Origin: Candidatus Methylobacter oryzae | GTDB lineage: Bacteria; Pseudomonadota; Gammaproteobacteria; Methylococcales; Methylomonadaceae | Direction of reading: 5' to 3' | DNA length: 64,000 bases | NCBI GenBank assembly: GCA_945861405.1 | Contig: CAMAUL010000001.1 | Coordinates: forward strand, 62,001 to 126,000 | Part shown: positions 25,783-35,903 of the stretch, one piece after another | Layout: every line of letters begins with the position of its first letter | Numbering within the stretch: position 1 is the first letter of the stretch | The notes under the pieces: generated by a model | What the model saw: the letters and a program-made list of their open reading frames with translations, nothing else | The model's database searches: none | What the model was told of the DNA's origin: nothing | Translations under genes and position numbers: made by a program

Positions 25783-26823
25783 ATGTCGATTATATTAAAA
25801 GAACTTGCCGATTTTTGTGGAGCGCGAATTGAGGGTGGCGATCCATCAGCAACCATCCATTCAGCGGCGGATATTACCTCTGCACACCAGGGCCAAGTCA
25901 CGCAGCTGACCAACAGCCGCTATACCCAGCATATTAAGGATTCAACAGCGTCCGCCTGTTTTATTGCGGAAGGCTTCAGCGTTGACAATGCACCCGAAGG
26001 CATGGCGCTATTAATTTGCGCTGACCCGGAACTCAGTTTTATCAAGGCCGTCGAGTTGCTACATCCAGCCAGGATTTATGCTCGACAAATTGCGCCGCAG
26101 GCCGTGCTTGAAGCCAATGTGGCGTTAGGCAATGAACTGTATATCGGCCCTTACGCAGTCATTGGCGAAAACGCTAACCTAGGCGACGGCAGCGAAATAC
26201 ATGCCGGCGCCTATATCGGCAAAAATGTAAAAATAGGCAAAAACTGCCGGATTTTTCCTTATGCCGTTATTTATGACGATGTGGTCGTGGGCAATAATGT
26301 CATTATTCATTCAGGAGCCATCATCGGCGCTGACGGCTTCGGTTATAAGTTCAGGAATAATCAGCATGTCAAAGTCCCTCAAGTCGGCAATGTAGTTATT
26401 GAGGACAATGTCGAGATTGGCGCCAATACCTGTGTAGACAGGGGCGCGCTAGGAAGCACCTTAATAGGCGCGGGCAGTAAAATCGATAACCTGGTACAGA
26501 TTGGGCACAATAACAAAGTCGGAAAACACGTCATCATGTGCGGTTTAACCGGTGTATCAGGCTCCTGCAACATTGAGGATTATGCAATTTTGGCCGGAAG
26601 CTCGGGTATTGCCGATCATGTGACGATTGGTAGCGGCGCTGTAGTCATGGCGCGCTCCGGCGTGGCGGGCGATGTCAAAGCGGGTACGCAGGTTTTCGGC
26701 AGTCCGGCAAAAGACAAAAAAACGGCTTATAAGGAACAGATCGCCATCAGCAAACTGCCTGAGCTGTTGAAAAGGGTGAAAATGCTGGAAGAAAAAATTC
26801 AGCTACTGGAAAAAGATGCCTAG
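25783..26823 (+). CDS. lpxD: UDP-3-O-acylglucosamine N-acyltransferase LpxD
   Basis: 346 residues. It adds the N-linked hydroxyacyl chain in lipid A synthesis. An N-terminal uridine-binding domain (1-100) is followed by a left-handed beta helix of hexapeptide repeats (about 105-310: [58 protein letters not shown]), with the catalytic His in [10 protein letters not shown], and a C-terminal helix ([20 protein letters not shown]). I start at ATG 25783; the longer GTG-started frame adds an unrelated N-terminus. It stands outside the usual bamA-skp-lpxD-fabZ cluster. Confidence 0.93.
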   Translation: MSIILKELADFCGARIEGGDPSATIHSAADITSAHQGQVTQLTNSRYTQHIKDSTASACFIAEGFSVDNAPEGMALLICADPELSFIKAVELLHPARIYARQIAPQAVLEANVALGNELYIGPYAVIGENANLGDGSEIHAGAYIGKNVKIGKNCRIFPYAVIYDDVVVGNNVIIHSGAIIGADGFGYKFRNNQHVKVPQVGNVVIEDNVEIGANTCVDRGALGSTLIGAGSKIDNLVQIGHNNKVGKHVIMCGLTGVSGSCNIEDYAILAGSSGIADHVTIGSGAVVMARSGVAGDVKAGTQVFGSPAKDKKTAYKEQIAISKLPELLKRVKMLEEKIQLLEKDA

Positions 26824-27036
26824 CTAATGCTTCAAAGCTGTCGTAGATTTTACGGTAATCGAACATCATTAAGTCTCAATTCATGCGTGCATGAAATGCT
26901 AGGGATGTTTTTGAAGGAATTTACTGTATCGATATAGGCCCGACACTTTATGTTGCTTGTATTAAGAGGAACTTGCAGCTGTAGGTTCAGAATACAGCGG
27001 GGGGGGGTGATAGGAAATTAACCGGAACTAACAACA

Positions 27037-27070
27037 CCCCCCGTTATAAGAATAACGGGGGGTCTTATTT
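27037..27070. terminator. C6/G6 hairpin terminator between lpxD and a small gene
   Basis: CCCCCCGTTAT - AAGA - ATAACGGGGGG (27037-27062), followed on the plus strand by TCTTATTTT. It can stop lpxD transcripts and lies eight bases from the stop of the convergent small gene. A nine-G run at about 26999-27007 precedes it. Confidence 0.65.
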
Positions 27071-27270
27071 TAATTACCTACGTTACCAGTTTTGTTGCTG
27101 GTTTTTCTCTGAGAGAGTTTCGCGTCAACTTCAGCATTACTCGCAGCTACACTACCACTTTGTAAATGCTTAGTTTCATCTTGTTTTAACATTACAACTA
27201 AAACAATAACAGCAGCGATAGCAACGCCAGCGATCAACCATGTGTTATCTTTTTCTTGTTCTTCAGCCAT
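27070..27270 (-). CDS. Small single-span membrane protein, unknown
   Basis: 66 residues: an acidic start (MAEEQEKDNTW), one transmembrane helix (LIAGVAIAAVIVLVVML, about 12-28), then a polar, Ser/Lys/Asn-rich tail. No family recognised. It has a good ribosome site (GAGGA, seven bases ahead) and a hairpin right after the stop, so I take it as real. Orientation is probably N-in or N-out with the tail on the other side; function unknown. Confidence 0.55.
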   Translation of the reverse strand: MAEEQEKDNTWLIAGVAIAAVIVLVVMLKQDETKHLQSGSVAASNAEVDAKLSQRKTSNKTGNVGN

Positions 27271-27685
27271 TTTAAAATCCTCGAGAGTTTATATAATTGT
27301 TTTATTCCCTTTCCTCAAAGGGGCCACTCAGCTAAATTGCTTTACTGAGCTGCTTGTCGAATTTAAGTTATAAACGACAGTGTACTTTTTATCATGAGAT
27401 ACTGCGTTATGTCAAAGCTATAAATAAAAAAAACCTTAATTGCATCAGAATTTATCGTGTAAAAATTACTGTTAACCATTTAAAAACAATAAGATGACGC
27501 ATGCCAGCCTAATAAAAGTTAATGCAAATATTTTTATAAGATTGATGAGAACGCAAACCGTTCAAAAGATACTATTGACCATAAAGTGTTGCCGATTAGG
27601 CTATCGCGACCGGTAATCAAACCAGCCGAATTAGAAAGATTCATGCTTGTGTACCCGACAACCAAGACCCTTAACGCATTATGAC
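27271..27685. other. AT-rich gene-free stretch
   Basis: No gene seen. A short hairpin CTCAG - CTAAATTGCTTTA - CTGAG lies at about 27328-27350, close to the start of the small membrane gene, and might act in its 5' leader. The rest is plain AT-rich sequence up to the regA stop. Confidence 0.4.
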
Positions 27686-28234
27686 TTACTCTCTAACCGG
27701 CCTTTTATCCAGTTTTCGTTGTAATGTACGCCTGTGCATGTTCAACGCCCTGGCAGCCGCCGAAATATTGCCGTCGTGCTGCATTAACACTTTTTGTAAA
27801 TGCTCCCACTCCAGACGCTTTACCGACAACGGGTTTTCACTAATCAAGACCGACGAATCACCTTCATTTTTATGCAAAGCATTGACAATTTCATCCGCAT
27901 TGGCCGGTTTGGTTAAATAATGCGTGGCACCCAGCTTTATGGCTTCAACAGCGGTTGCGATACTGGCAAAGCCCGTTAACATCACGCACGAGGTGTTGTC
28001 GTCCAAAGAAATCAGTTTTTTCACCAGCTCCAGGCCGGATTCATGGCCGATACGCAAATCAATGACCGCATATTCAGGCAAGTAGCGTTCGGCCAGTGAT
28101 ATTCCCGTTTTGACCTCGTTAGCGACCAACACCTCATAATTTCTTTTTTCTAAGGCGCTTTTTAGCACCTTGCAGAAAGTCTCATCATCATCCACCAGCA
28201 ATAGCCGTGGTTTATCCGTGTCCGGGGTTGTCAT
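27686..28234 (-). CDS. regA: RegA/PrrA-type redox response regulator
   Basis: 182 residues. Receiver domain 10-125 with the acidic pocket VDDDE (15-18), phospho-acceptor D59 (YAVIDLRIG), and the Thr and Lys of VMLTGFAS and YLTKPAN. The C-terminal Fis-type HTH (HDGNISAAARALNMHRRTLQRKL) is typical of RegA/PrrA/ActR. The family controls respiration, carbon and nitrogen genes according to redox state. It overlaps the kinase gene by 23 bases. Confidence 0.9.
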   Translation of the reverse strand: MTTPDTDKPRLLLVDDDETFCKVLKSALEKRNYEVLVANEVKTGISLAERYLPEYAVIDLRIGHESGLELVKKLISLDDNTSCVMLTGFASIATAVEAIKLGATHYLTKPANADEIVNALHKNEGDSSVLISENPLSVKRLEWEHLQKVLMQHDGNISAAARALNMHRRTLQRKLDKRPVRE

Positions 28235-29594
28235 TATTGTTCTCTGTGTTTAAAAGGGGTAAGGTGATTTCCACGCAGGCTCCACCCGTCTCGCTGTTGT
28301 AAAGATTAATTTTACCGCCCAGGCGATTAATAGTGGAATAAGCTAACAATAAACCTACCCCCAAACCCCGTTTTTTGCTGATGACGGGCTGCTTACCGGC
28401 AAAATCGATTAATTCCGGCGAAAATCCAGGGCCAAAATCCCTGATTTTTATAACAACATGGTCTAAATCCCAGGATGCGTGAAATTCTATACTCTTTTCC
28501 GGCGGCGATGCTTCGGCAGCATTATTTAAAATGTTAATAATTGAGTGGGTCAGCGTCAGTTCTGCTAGGATTTTTGCCTGCATTATGACTTCAGCATCAA
28601 CAAAAAAACATAACTTTGCCGTCGGTTTGTGCGTGCGCCACTGCTTGATGACTTCATCAAGATAATCAGTCAACAGCATCGCGCTACCAGACTCTGCGCG
28701 CATTTCACCGGCAGAGGCCGACATCACCGATAGCGCTGTTTTGCAGCGGTCAACCTGTTGCTGCATGATCAGCAATTTCTCGTGCAGATCAGGAAAACGA
28801 TGAACCGGATACTCTTGCTCAAGTTCATGGGTCACGATTGCAATCGTGCCTAATGGCGTCCCCATATCGTGAGCCGCACTGGCGGCCAAGGTGCCCAATG
28901 CGACAACTCGATCATCCCTTAACGCATTTTCTCGGGCTTCAGCCAGATTTCGTTCCTGAGCCTTGAGCGTTTTAGCCAGCTCAACCACAAAGAATGCAAC
29001 CAAACCGGCACTAAATACAAAACCGAACCACATGCCAAAAATATGCAGATTAAAGTAATGAGTGTCACTCATGGCGTGAACCTGTTGCAACAGCTGATAA
29101 TTCTTTGCATCGGAATACTGCATTTCCGGATTAGGTATATGGGGCTCTATCGACGGCAACGGGACATTGTAGGCCATTAACCCTGTATACATGGACGTGG
29201 TTAAAATCACCATATACCAAGCATAGGACTGGTGCAGCATGATCGCTGTAATAATCAGCGGCAGCAAAAACACCCAGGTAATGGGGTTTGACGCACCTCC
29301 GGTCAAGTACAGCAATGCTGCAATTGCAAAAACATCAATGACTAGCTGAGAAAAAATTTCCAGCTCCGTAACCGGATCCGCAGTCTGTAAGCGCATTGAG
29401 GTATAAATATTAACTGCGACTATCGACAATATCACCAGCCAGAGCGGCTGCTCCGGCAGTCGTATATTAAGGCCGTATACGGAGATAACAATCAGTACAA
29501 TCTCGCTGAGTATCATCAGGTTTCTGAGGATAAACAGCCATTTCAGGTTTTGTCGGGCAGAAAACTCCGACTTGGGCGCGGCATATGAGAGCAT
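28212..29594 (-). CDS. regB: RegB/PrrB-type membrane sensor histidine kinase
   Basis: 460 residues. Six probable membrane helices (25-205) contain LTGGASNPITW, matching the GGxxNP quinone-sensing loop of RegB. The H-box is SAAHDMGTPLGTI (His about 243), with Asp in place of the more usual Glu after His. The ATPase part has NILNNAAEAS (N box), IRDFGPGFSPE (G1) and KRGLGVGLLLAYSTINRLGGKI (G2). It phosphorylates RegA in response to the quinone pool. Kinase and regulator overlap and form one operon. Confidence 0.9.
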   Translation of the reverse strand: MLSYAAPKSEFSARQNLKWLFILRNLMILSEIVLIVISVYGLNIRLPEQPLWLVILSIVAVNIYTSMRLQTADPVTELEIFSQLVIDVFAIAALLYLTGGASNPITWVFLLPLIITAIMLHQSYAWYMVILTTSMYTGLMAYNVPLPSIEPHIPNPEMQYSDAKNYQLLQQVHAMSDTHYFNLHIFGMWFGFVFSAGLVAFFVVELAKTLKAQERNLAEARENALRDDRVVALGTLAASAAHDMGTPLGTIAIVTHELEQEYPVHRFPDLHEKLLIMQQQVDRCKTALSVMSASAGEMRAESGSAMLLTDYLDEVIKQWRTHKPTAKLCFFVDAEVIMQAKILAELTLTHSIINILNNAAEASPPEKSIEFHASWDLDHVVIKIRDFGPGFSPELIDFAGKQPVISKKRGLGVGLLLAYSTINRLGGKINLYNSETGGACVEITLPLLNTENNNDNPGHG

Positions 29595-29816
29595 TTTTTA
29601 TTAAAACAATGTGTTGTAGTGGCTATCCAAATAGAAAACTAAACGTATTCAAGTATATTATCGGGATTTTAATTATAAATTAAACAAGAATTAAACTGCG
29701 ACAATATGTCACATTTTATATTGCACTATATATTGGTATTATTAATCTAACTTTTAAGGCTCTTGTAGAGCTCCATAGCTGAAAAGTTGCGCTGTATTCT
29801 TCCTAAAATATATTCG

Positions 29817-29847
29817 AAGGCGGTTTTTTTAGACCGCCTTTTTTTTG
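29817..29847. terminator. Bidirectional terminator after msrA
   Basis: AAGGCGGT - loop - ACCGCCTT followed by eight T on the plus strand and by a shorter A/T flank on the other. It lies just past the msrA stop and upstream of regB. Confidence 0.75.
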
Positions 29848-29857
29848 TCCTCTGACA

Positions 29858-30496
29858 TCACCCCTCATCAAAAGCCACACCCAGCCCGCCTAAACCGCAG
29901 TAACCCATGGGGTTCTTGGCCAGATATTGCTGATGACTATCCTCGGCATAATAAAACTCGCCAGCCGACATGATTTCGGTGGTTATTGAGTTAAAACCTG
30001 CTTGAGTCAGTTGATGCTGATAATCCTGTTTTGATACCATCGCCTCATCGAATTGTTGCTGCGTATAGGTATAAACCCCGGATCTATATTGCGTACCGAC
30101 GTCATTGCCTTGTCTCATGCCCTGCGTAGGATTATGGGATTCCCAAAAAAGGCGAAGTAATTCGCGATAAGAAACAACCGCCGGGTCATAAATCACTTTG
30201 ACTACCTCGTTATGCCCGGTCAAGCCGGTGCATAACTCCTCATAAGTCGGATTGGGCGTGTGGCCACCGGTATATCCTACTGCCGTGCTGAACACGCCGG
30301 GACATTGCCAGAATTTTCGCTCCGCCCCCCAAAAACAGCCCATGCCAAACATGGCCTGTTCCATATTTTCCGGAAACGGCGGAGCTATCGAATTGCCGGT
30401 TACAAAATGCCTGTTGGTAAACGGCATGGGAGTGTTTCGGCCCGGCAAAGCGTCTTTGGGCTCAGGTAGAGTCAATTTTTTTGATGAAAAAATCAT
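29858..30496 (-). CDS. msrA: Peptide methionine sulfoxide reductase MsrA
   Basis: 212 residues from ATG 30496. It reduces methionine-S-sulfoxide in proteins. The active-site motif GMGCFWGAE is at about 51-59 with the catalytic Cys; [30 protein letters not shown] follows, and the resolving Cys lies in the C-terminal GYCGLGGLG. The reading frame is open back to 30652 but the extra residues do not resemble MsrA and would overlap the divergent hslO, so I start at 30496. The N-terminal 40 residues match longer MsrA forms such as E. coli (also 212). Confidence 0.93.
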   Translation of the reverse strand: MIFSSKKLTLPEPKDALPGRNTPMPFTNRHFVTGNSIAPPFPENMEQAMFGMGCFWGAERKFWQCPGVFSTAVGYTGGHTPNPTYEELCTGLTGHNEVVKVIYDPAVVSYRELLRLFWESHNPTQGMRQGNDVGTQYRSGVYTYTQQQFDEAMVSKQDYQHQLTQAGFNSITTEIMSAGEFYYAEDSHQQYLAKNPMGYCGLGGLGVAFDEG

Positions 30497-30584
30497 GGCC
30501 TGTGGTATTTTTATAAAACTGATGGGGGCAAGAATTAATGATCCTGATGTCATAAAATGACATATAACTTTTAACTGGAATAAC

Positions 30585-31454
30585 ATGATAGAGCAAGATT
30601 TATTACGCCGTTTTTTATTTGAAGAGCTGGGCGTACGCGGGGAATGGATCAAATTAACCTCCAGCTGGCAGGCGGCAAAACTCCATCAGCGCGGCCCTGA
30701 AAACGTGCAGCAGCAGCTGGGACAGGCACTGGCCGCTGTGGTCATGCTGTCGGCTACGGTCAAGTTTAAAGGCTCGATGATCCTCCAGGCTCAAGGCGAT
30801 GGCGGCATTAAAACGCTGGTCGCTCAGGCAACGGATCAGCGAAAAATACGAGGCTTGGTCAGAGGCAAGGACGACGTAGCCGAGGGTCCATTAGAATCCA
30901 TGTTCGGCCAGGGGCGACTGGTGCTGACCATCGAATCGGAAACTGGCTCGCCTTATCAGGGCATCGTTCCGCTGCAAGGCAGCAATTTGGCCGCCGTATT
31001 GCAAACCTATTTCGAGCAATCCGAGCAGCTTAAGACCCGCTTGTGGCTATTTGCCAACGCCACCCATGCCGTAGGCTTATTATTGCAGGAACTGCCTGCA
31101 CAGGAAAATGTTCAGGCCGATTGGGAGCATATCGAAATACTGGCCAACACGGTGACCGAACAGGAGCTATTCGAGCTGGATTGCGAGCAGCTGCTGTACC
31201 GATTGTTCCATCAGGAAAAAATCAGGTTGTTTGACCCAGAACCGGTTGAATTTAGCTGCGCCTGCTCACGGTCAAACATCGAAAGAACCTTATTGGCGAT
31301 GGGGCGAACCGAACTGGAAGATATTCTAAAGGAGCGCGGTATTATTGAAGTAAACTGCGAATTCTGTAGCGAACAATACCATTTTGATAAGATCGATGTA
31401 GAAAGCATCCTGTCTCAGCAAGCCACCGTTACCGACACTGAAACTCGACATTAA
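30585..31454 (+). CDS. hslO: Redox-regulated chaperone Hsp33
   Basis: 289 residues. A holdase switched on by oxidation: the C-terminal zinc centre CACSRSN ... CEFCSEQY (CxC and CxxC) supplies four Cys. The N-terminal domain ([43 protein letters not shown]) is typical. Its divergent neighbour is msrA, and a peroxiredoxin lies downstream, so this is a small oxidative-stress neighbourhood. Confidence 0.95.
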   Translation: MIEQDLLRRFLFEELGVRGEWIKLTSSWQAAKLHQRGPENVQQQLGQALAAVVMLSATVKFKGSMILQAQGDGGIKTLVAQATDQRKIRGLVRGKDDVAEGPLESMFGQGRLVLTIESETGSPYQGIVPLQGSNLAAVLQTYFEQSEQLKTRLWLFANATHAVGLLLQELPAQENVQADWEHIEILANTVTEQELFELDCEQLLYRLFHQEKIRLFDPEPVEFSCACSRSNIERTLLAMGRTELEDILKERGIIEVNCEFCSEQYHFDKIDVESILSQQATVTDTETRH

Positions 31455-31462
31455 AAAATTCT

Positions 31463-32248
31463 ATGAGAACCGGAATCATTAAACGAAGTCTACGCATTAT
31501 TTTTTTGCTGGCACTGACGGCATCATTATCCGGTTGCATGTACTGGATTCGGGCTTTTCAAGTTTATCAGCAGATGGATGAATTCGATCAGCACTTTGCT
31601 GTCGTGGCCAATGATGAATTCACTTTGCACTTCAAAGACCCCATTCTTTATAGCAAGGATTTTGTATCCTTATCCAAGCTTTATGCCAGCCAGGATGACC
31701 CCACCCTGGATGGCAGGCGCTGGCGCTACTGGTTTCGCAAAGTTGACGGCAACAATAACCTGATCAAGCCGGAGGTGAAATTTTATTCGGATTTGAATTT
31801 TAATAAAGAAAGCCGCCTGATTGCCTGGTCGTTTTCCTCGCTTTTTCTGGCGATAGCCCCGCCCAAATTTTTAGAGGTTTCGTTACGCTCGATAGGCGGT
31901 GCCGAAATCGACAAAGAAAAACAACAGCTCAAAGCTAACCCGGCATTACTGGAAAAAATTACCGACGATTTACCCAAAAAACCGGTCGTTCTGGCGCAAC
32001 TGGGCGAGCCGTTTGAAATCAAGGATGAACCGGAGCAGGAGATTTATATTTACCGTTTCCTGCTGGAAACCCACCATATAGAAGAAGGCTACGAGGATCG
32101 CGCCTTGAACGAGGTTAAAATTACCTTCGATAAAAAAACCCAACAGCTAGTTAGAATGGCCGGGCGTTTTGCGGGGCTTAAGGTTTCAATCAATTACCGG
32201 AAGTTTCTGGATGAACCGCAAGATGTCGCACAGAGCACACCGGAATAG
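31463..32248 (+). CDS. Lipoprotein of unknown function
   Basis: 261 residues with a lipoprotein signal (MRTGIIKRSLRIIFLLALTA, lipobox LSGC, Cys 25). The rest is a soluble, charged domain with no family I recognise (LHFKDPILYSKDFVSLSKLYAS; PKKPVVLAQLGEPFEIKDEPEQEIYIYRFLLE; C-terminal VSINYRKFLDEP). Probably anchored in the outer membrane facing the periplasm. Eight bases separate it from hslO, so they are probably co-transcribed. Confidence 0.7.
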   Translation: MRTGIIKRSLRIIFLLALTASLSGCMYWIRAFQVYQQMDEFDQHFAVVANDEFTLHFKDPILYSKDFVSLSKLYASQDDPTLDGRRWRYWFRKVDGNNNLIKPEVKFYSDLNFNKESRLIAWSFSSLFLAIAPPKFLEVSLRSIGGAEIDKEKQQLKANPALLEKITDDLPKKPVVLAQLGEPFEIKDEPEQEIYIYRFLLETHHIEEGYEDRALNEVKITFDKKTQQLVRMAGRFAGLKVSINYRKFLDEPQDVAQSTPE

Positions 32249-32281
32249 CAAAAAATGTAACTATTCAGCGTATGATTAATA

Positions 32282-32361
32282 GAACACGGATGACGCGGAT
32301 TGAACGGATTTACGCGGATTTTAATCAGTGTTTATCAGCTTAATCCGCGTCATCCGTGTTC
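32282..32361. repeat. GAACACGGATGACGC palindromic repeat
   Basis: Perfect 20-base arms: GAACACGGATGACGCGGATT (32282-32301) and its reverse complement (32342-32361). The flank ATGTAACTATTCAGCG (about 32258) recurs before the copy at 45708, so the element extends outward. Other copies at 63315 and, more diverged, 24215. Confidence 0.85.
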
Positions 32362-32394
32362 CATTTTTCTAGATTAAATGCTCTTCCCGACAAT

Positions 32395-32431
32395 AAAAAA
32401 GGCTTGGACAATCAATGCCCCAAGCCTTTTT
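32395..32431. terminator. Bidirectional terminator
   Basis: AAAAAAGGCTTGG - loop - CCAAGCCTTTTT between the convergent lipoprotein and peroxiredoxin genes. It serves both strands. Confidence 0.85.
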
Positions 32432-32476
32432 ATGTTACGCAAGCCGGTTAAAGCCGACGCCATAATCCGCTGTTAC

Positions 32477-33082
32477 TTACAGCTTATCGGCATTCTTATC
32501 CAGATATTCTGCAACACCGGCTGGGTTTGCATTCATGCCTGAATCGCCTTTGTGCCATCCGGCTGGGCATACTTCACCATGCTCTTCGTGGAATTGCAAC
32601 GCGTCAATCATGCGCAGCAATTCATCCATGTCGCGGCCTAAAGGCAGGTCGTTCACAACTTGATGACGGACTTTACCGGAACGGTCGATCAGGAAAGTGC
32701 CTCGGTAAGCCACGGCGGGCGCATCCGCTTCAACATCATAATCTTTGCAGATAGAGTGTGAAATATCCGCAGCCATGGTGTAACGAACAGGGCCGATACC
32801 GCCTTTATTGATAGGCGTATTGCGCCATGCGTTATGGGTGAAATGCGAGTCTATAGACACGGCAATCACTTCTACATTGCGGCTTTTGAAAGCATCCATA
32901 CGGTGATCTAAAGCGATCAACTCACTTGGGCAAACAAAGGTAAAATCCAACGGGTAGAAAAACACCACCGCATATTTTCCGCTAGTGGCTGATGAAAGGC
33001 TAAATGAATCAACTATTTGACCATCGCCCAACACGGCAGGAACTGTAAAATCAGGTGCTTGTTTACCGACTAATACGCTCAT
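32477..33082 (-). CDS. Typical 2-Cys peroxiredoxin (AhpC/Prx1 type)
   Basis: 201 residues. Peroxidatic Cys51 in FYPLDFTFVCPSE and resolving Cys about 172 in GEVCPAGW. RGTFLIDRSGKVRHQVVNDLPLGRDMDELLRMIDALQ is the standard C-terminal half. It reduces hydrogen peroxide and alkyl peroxides using thioredoxin or AhpF-like donors; no reductase gene is adjacent. Has its own terminator. Intact and of normal length. Confidence 0.93.
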   Translation of the reverse strand: MSVLVGKQAPDFTVPAVLGDGQIVDSFSLSSATSGKYAVVFFYPLDFTFVCPSELIALDHRMDAFKSRNVEVIAVSIDSHFTHNAWRNTPINKGGIGPVRYTMAADISHSICKDYDVEADAPAVAYRGTFLIDRSGKVRHQVVNDLPLGRDMDELLRMIDALQFHEEHGEVCPAGWHKGDSGMNANPAGVAEYLDKNADKL

Positions 33083-33355
33083 TGATTATCTCCAAATGAA
33101 AGTGAAAAAACAAAAGACTGTTAACTTAATATACGCCACTGAATCAGTGGATAGCTGAAATTGTACACTAGCTTAGTCGGGAATTGCAGTGCGTTGTTAT
33201 TTTTAGCTTGCTTTAATTTTAATTTAAGCCATAATTTGTCATCAATGGCTTACAATGCTGTCGGGGGATTGCTCTAATTCGGGACTTATTAAAGCTACGT
33301 CGCCCTAACTTAGCTGTTAAATTCATTTAGTTCATTCGTTTGATGGGGATCTATC

Positions 33356-33871
33356 ATGGCAAAAGATAAACATATTACCGAGCCCGATGTGTTCGGTTAT
33401 CAAGTCCGCATCGTAAGACGCGGCAAAGAAAGCAGTCGTTATTTTTCACATAAATTGTGGGGCAACAAAGGCAAGTCTTTGAAAGCCGCCATTACGTGGC
33501 GCGACCAAATGCTGACCGTTTTAAAAGGCAGCAAGACACGGTTCCTTAAGCCACCCAAGAACAAAACCACCACCGGCGTTACCGGCGTGTCCAGAACCAT
33601 CAAGTATGACCATCGCAAAGACAAAAGTTATCTTTGCTATACCGTTTTTTGGGTCAGCAATTGCAAATCCAGAAATAAAACCTTTCAGGTCGGCAATGTC
33701 GATAAGGTAACGGCAGACGATGAATTGCATGCGTTTCGTACCGCCAAGCTGTTCAGAAGCTGCTACGAGCATTCAATCGATAACGATCTTGAGTTTTATG
33801 ACGGCAAGTTTGCGGGCTGGAAAAAACTGCGCTTGTATGAAGACGAAAACCTGAACGCAGTAGCGCATTAA
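33356..33871 (+). CDS. AP2-like DNA-binding domain protein
   Basis: 171 residues, no signal or membrane part, basic. Two segments resemble AP2/ERF-like units, each a three-stranded sheet followed by a helix: residues 13-55 (FGYQVRIVRRGKESSRYFSH, then GKSLKAAITWRDQML) and 70-140 (TGVTGVSRTIKYDHRKDKSY, then KTFQVGN...ELHAFRTAKLFRSCYE). Bacterial AP2 domains are often tied to homing nucleases or phage, but this one stands alone with no nuclease motif. Probably a DNA-binding protein; role unknown. GGGGAT lies just before ATG. Confidence 0.6.
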   Translation: MAKDKHITEPDVFGYQVRIVRRGKESSRYFSHKLWGNKGKSLKAAITWRDQMLTVLKGSKTRFLKPPKNKTTTGVTGVSRTIKYDHRKDKSYLCYTVFWVSNCKSRNKTFQVGNVDKVTADDELHAFRTAKLFRSCYEHSIDNDLEFYDGKFAGWKKLRLYEDENLNAVAH

Positions 33872-33945
33872 GCAAAGATTCCGCGTTAGGGAATTAATCA
33901 GAATCACACCCGCACGGCTACTGGTAAATGCCCGGTGCCCAACGC

Positions 33946-35832
33946 CTAAAGCTCGATACGAATCCCCAGCTCAATGACACGCTCGACGGGGATTTTGAAA
34001 AACTCTATCGCGCTAGACGCATTGTGGAATAAAAACCGAAATAGGGGTCTGCGCCATTTAGGCATGGGGCTTTTTTTCCGGAAAGACAGTCGCTCACTAC
34101 CGATAAAAAACGAAGTCTGCTTGTAATCGATGTTTAATCCTTCGTGGACGCACTGCTCTAAAGCTTGCCTCACATCAGGACTTTGCTGAAAACCATAATA
34201 AAGCTTAACGCGGTAAAAATTGTTATCTTTGCCAAATGCGCGAATCTTAATCCGGTGCGCGACATCTACGTAAGGCTCGTCTTTCGTGACGATGGTCAAT
34301 ACCACGATCTGTTCATGCAACACATGGTTATGCTCGAAATTGTGCAAAAACACCTGAGGTACGCCATGCAGGCTTTTAGCCATATAAATGGCTGAACCTT
34401 TAACAGTGACTGGCTGATGACTGATTATCTTCTCTTCCAAATCCTCAAACAGCATACGCCGCTCATCCATGTAATCCGCCAGCAAAGCGCGGCCTTTAAT
34501 CCAGGTGGTCATCATTAAAAACAGCACAGCTCCGATCACTAAAGGCAACCAGCCGCCGGTCGGTATCTTTAAGCTGTTAGAAGAAAGAAACAGGAAATCG
34601 ACGCTTAGAAATGTGGTCAAAAAAGTAATGCTGGCCATTTTTTTCCATTGCCAAAGTTTTTGAATAACGATAAACACCAAAACAGTATCGACAATCATGG
34701 TGCCGGTAACGGCGATGCCATAAGCCGAAGCAAGCGCCGAAGAAGACTGAAAGCTCAAGACCACGACAAATACACAAGCCATCAATAACCAATTCACCGC
34801 AGGAATATACACCTGCCCCACTTCCCGGCCCGACGTATGTGAAATATTCATGCGCGGACAGTAGCCCAGCTGTATAGCTTGCCTGGTGACCGAGAACGCG
34901 CCGGATATGACCGCTTGGGAGGCAATAACCGAGGCCAATGTCGCCAAAAATAATAACGGATACATTGCCCAGGTCGGCGCGAGCAAAAAGAACGGGTTTT
35001 TTACCGCCTCATGGTGTTCAAGCAACAACGCGCCTTGGCCAAAATAGTTAAGCAACAAGGCTGGGAAAACAAAACCGAACCAGGCGTAACGGATGGGTTT
35101 TAAACCAAAATGCCCCATATCGGCATAAAGCGCTTCAGCGCCGGTTATTGCCAACACCACCGCCCCCATAATTAAAAAACTTTGCCAGCCCAATTCAAGT
35201 AATAAATGAATCGCGTAATAAGGGTTGACCGCCGCCAATACGCCGGGAACGTGGCTAATATTAACCACGCCCAGACCGCCCAGGGTAACAAACCAAAGAC
35301 ACATGATCGGCGAGAATAGCTTCCCGACGGTTCCGGTGCCTTTGGCCTGCAAAATAAACAGTGCGAGAAGCACCGCAAGAGTAATCGGCAACACATAATG
35401 CGCTAAGGGCGGCGCAACAATTTGCAAGCCCTCAACTGCGCTTAATACCGAAATTGCGGGGGTAATAATACTGTCACCGTAAAACAAAGCTGCGCCGAGC
35501 AGGCCAATGGTAACGATAAAGCGAGTTCTTTGGGGATTATCGTTAGCGCTTTGCAGCGCAAACGTCATTAGCGCCATGATGCCGCCTTCGCCTTTGTTAT
35601 TAACGCGCATAATGAAAATTGCGTATTTAATTGCCACAACCAAGGTTAATGACCAAAAAATCAGCGATAACACGCCCAACACATGGAGCTTATCAATGGG
35701 TAAATGGCTACCGAAAATTTCCTTAACCGCATATAAGGGGCTGGTGCCAATATCGCCAAATACTACGCCAATTGCGCTTAGCGCCAAAACGGTGACTTGT
35801 TGCTTGGATTGACTCTGTGAACTTGTCGACAT
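33946..35832 (-). CDS. kup: Kup potassium uptake transporter
   Basis: 628 residues, length as for E. coli Kup (622). About 12 membrane helices fill residues 1-440, with GVVFGDIGTSPLYAVKEIF (22-40) as the Kup signature, then SVLSAVEGLQIV and GQGALLLEH. The C-terminal 190 residues are the cytoplasmic domain (HNFEHNHVLHEQIVVLTI). It carries potassium with protons across the inner membrane. It lies next to two NhaD antiporters, giving a cation-balance cluster. Confidence 0.95.
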   Translation of the reverse strand: MSTSSQSQSKQQVTVLALSAIGVVFGDIGTSPLYAVKEIFGSHLPIDKLHVLGVLSLIFWSLTLVVAIKYAIFIMRVNNKGEGGIMALMTFALQSANDNPQRTRFIVTIGLLGAALFYGDSIITPAISVLSAVEGLQIVAPPLAHYVLPITLAVLLALFILQAKGTGTVGKLFSPIMCLWFVTLGGLGVVNISHVPGVLAAVNPYYAIHLLLELGWQSFLIMGAVVLAITGAEALYADMGHFGLKPIRYAWFGFVFPALLLNYFGQGALLLEHHEAVKNPFFLLAPTWAMYPLLFLATLASVIASQAVISGAFSVTRQAIQLGYCPRMNISHTSGREVGQVYIPAVNWLLMACVFVVVLSFQSSSALASAYGIAVTGTMIVDTVLVFIVIQKLWQWKKMASITFLTTFLSVDFLFLSSNSLKIPTGGWLPLVIGAVLFLMMTTWIKGRALLADYMDERRMLFEDLEEKIISHQPVTVKGSAIYMAKSLHGVPQVFLHNFEHNHVLHEQIVVLTIVTKDEPYVDVAHRIKIRAFGKDNNFYRVKLYYGFQQSPDVRQALEQCVHEGLNIDYKQTSFFIGSERLSFRKKSPMPKWRRPLFRFLFHNASSAIEFFKIPVERVIELGIRIEL

Positions 35833-35903
35833 AATAAACTTTAAATCCAGGTGAAAAATTAACTGACTGCTGTTCTGTTGTTATTTTGAATCAGAGGAAG
35901 CGA

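Noticed and set aside
26999-27007. Run of nine G as a phase-variation tract
   Set aside because: It is in an intergenic spot with no gene start or frame depending on it.
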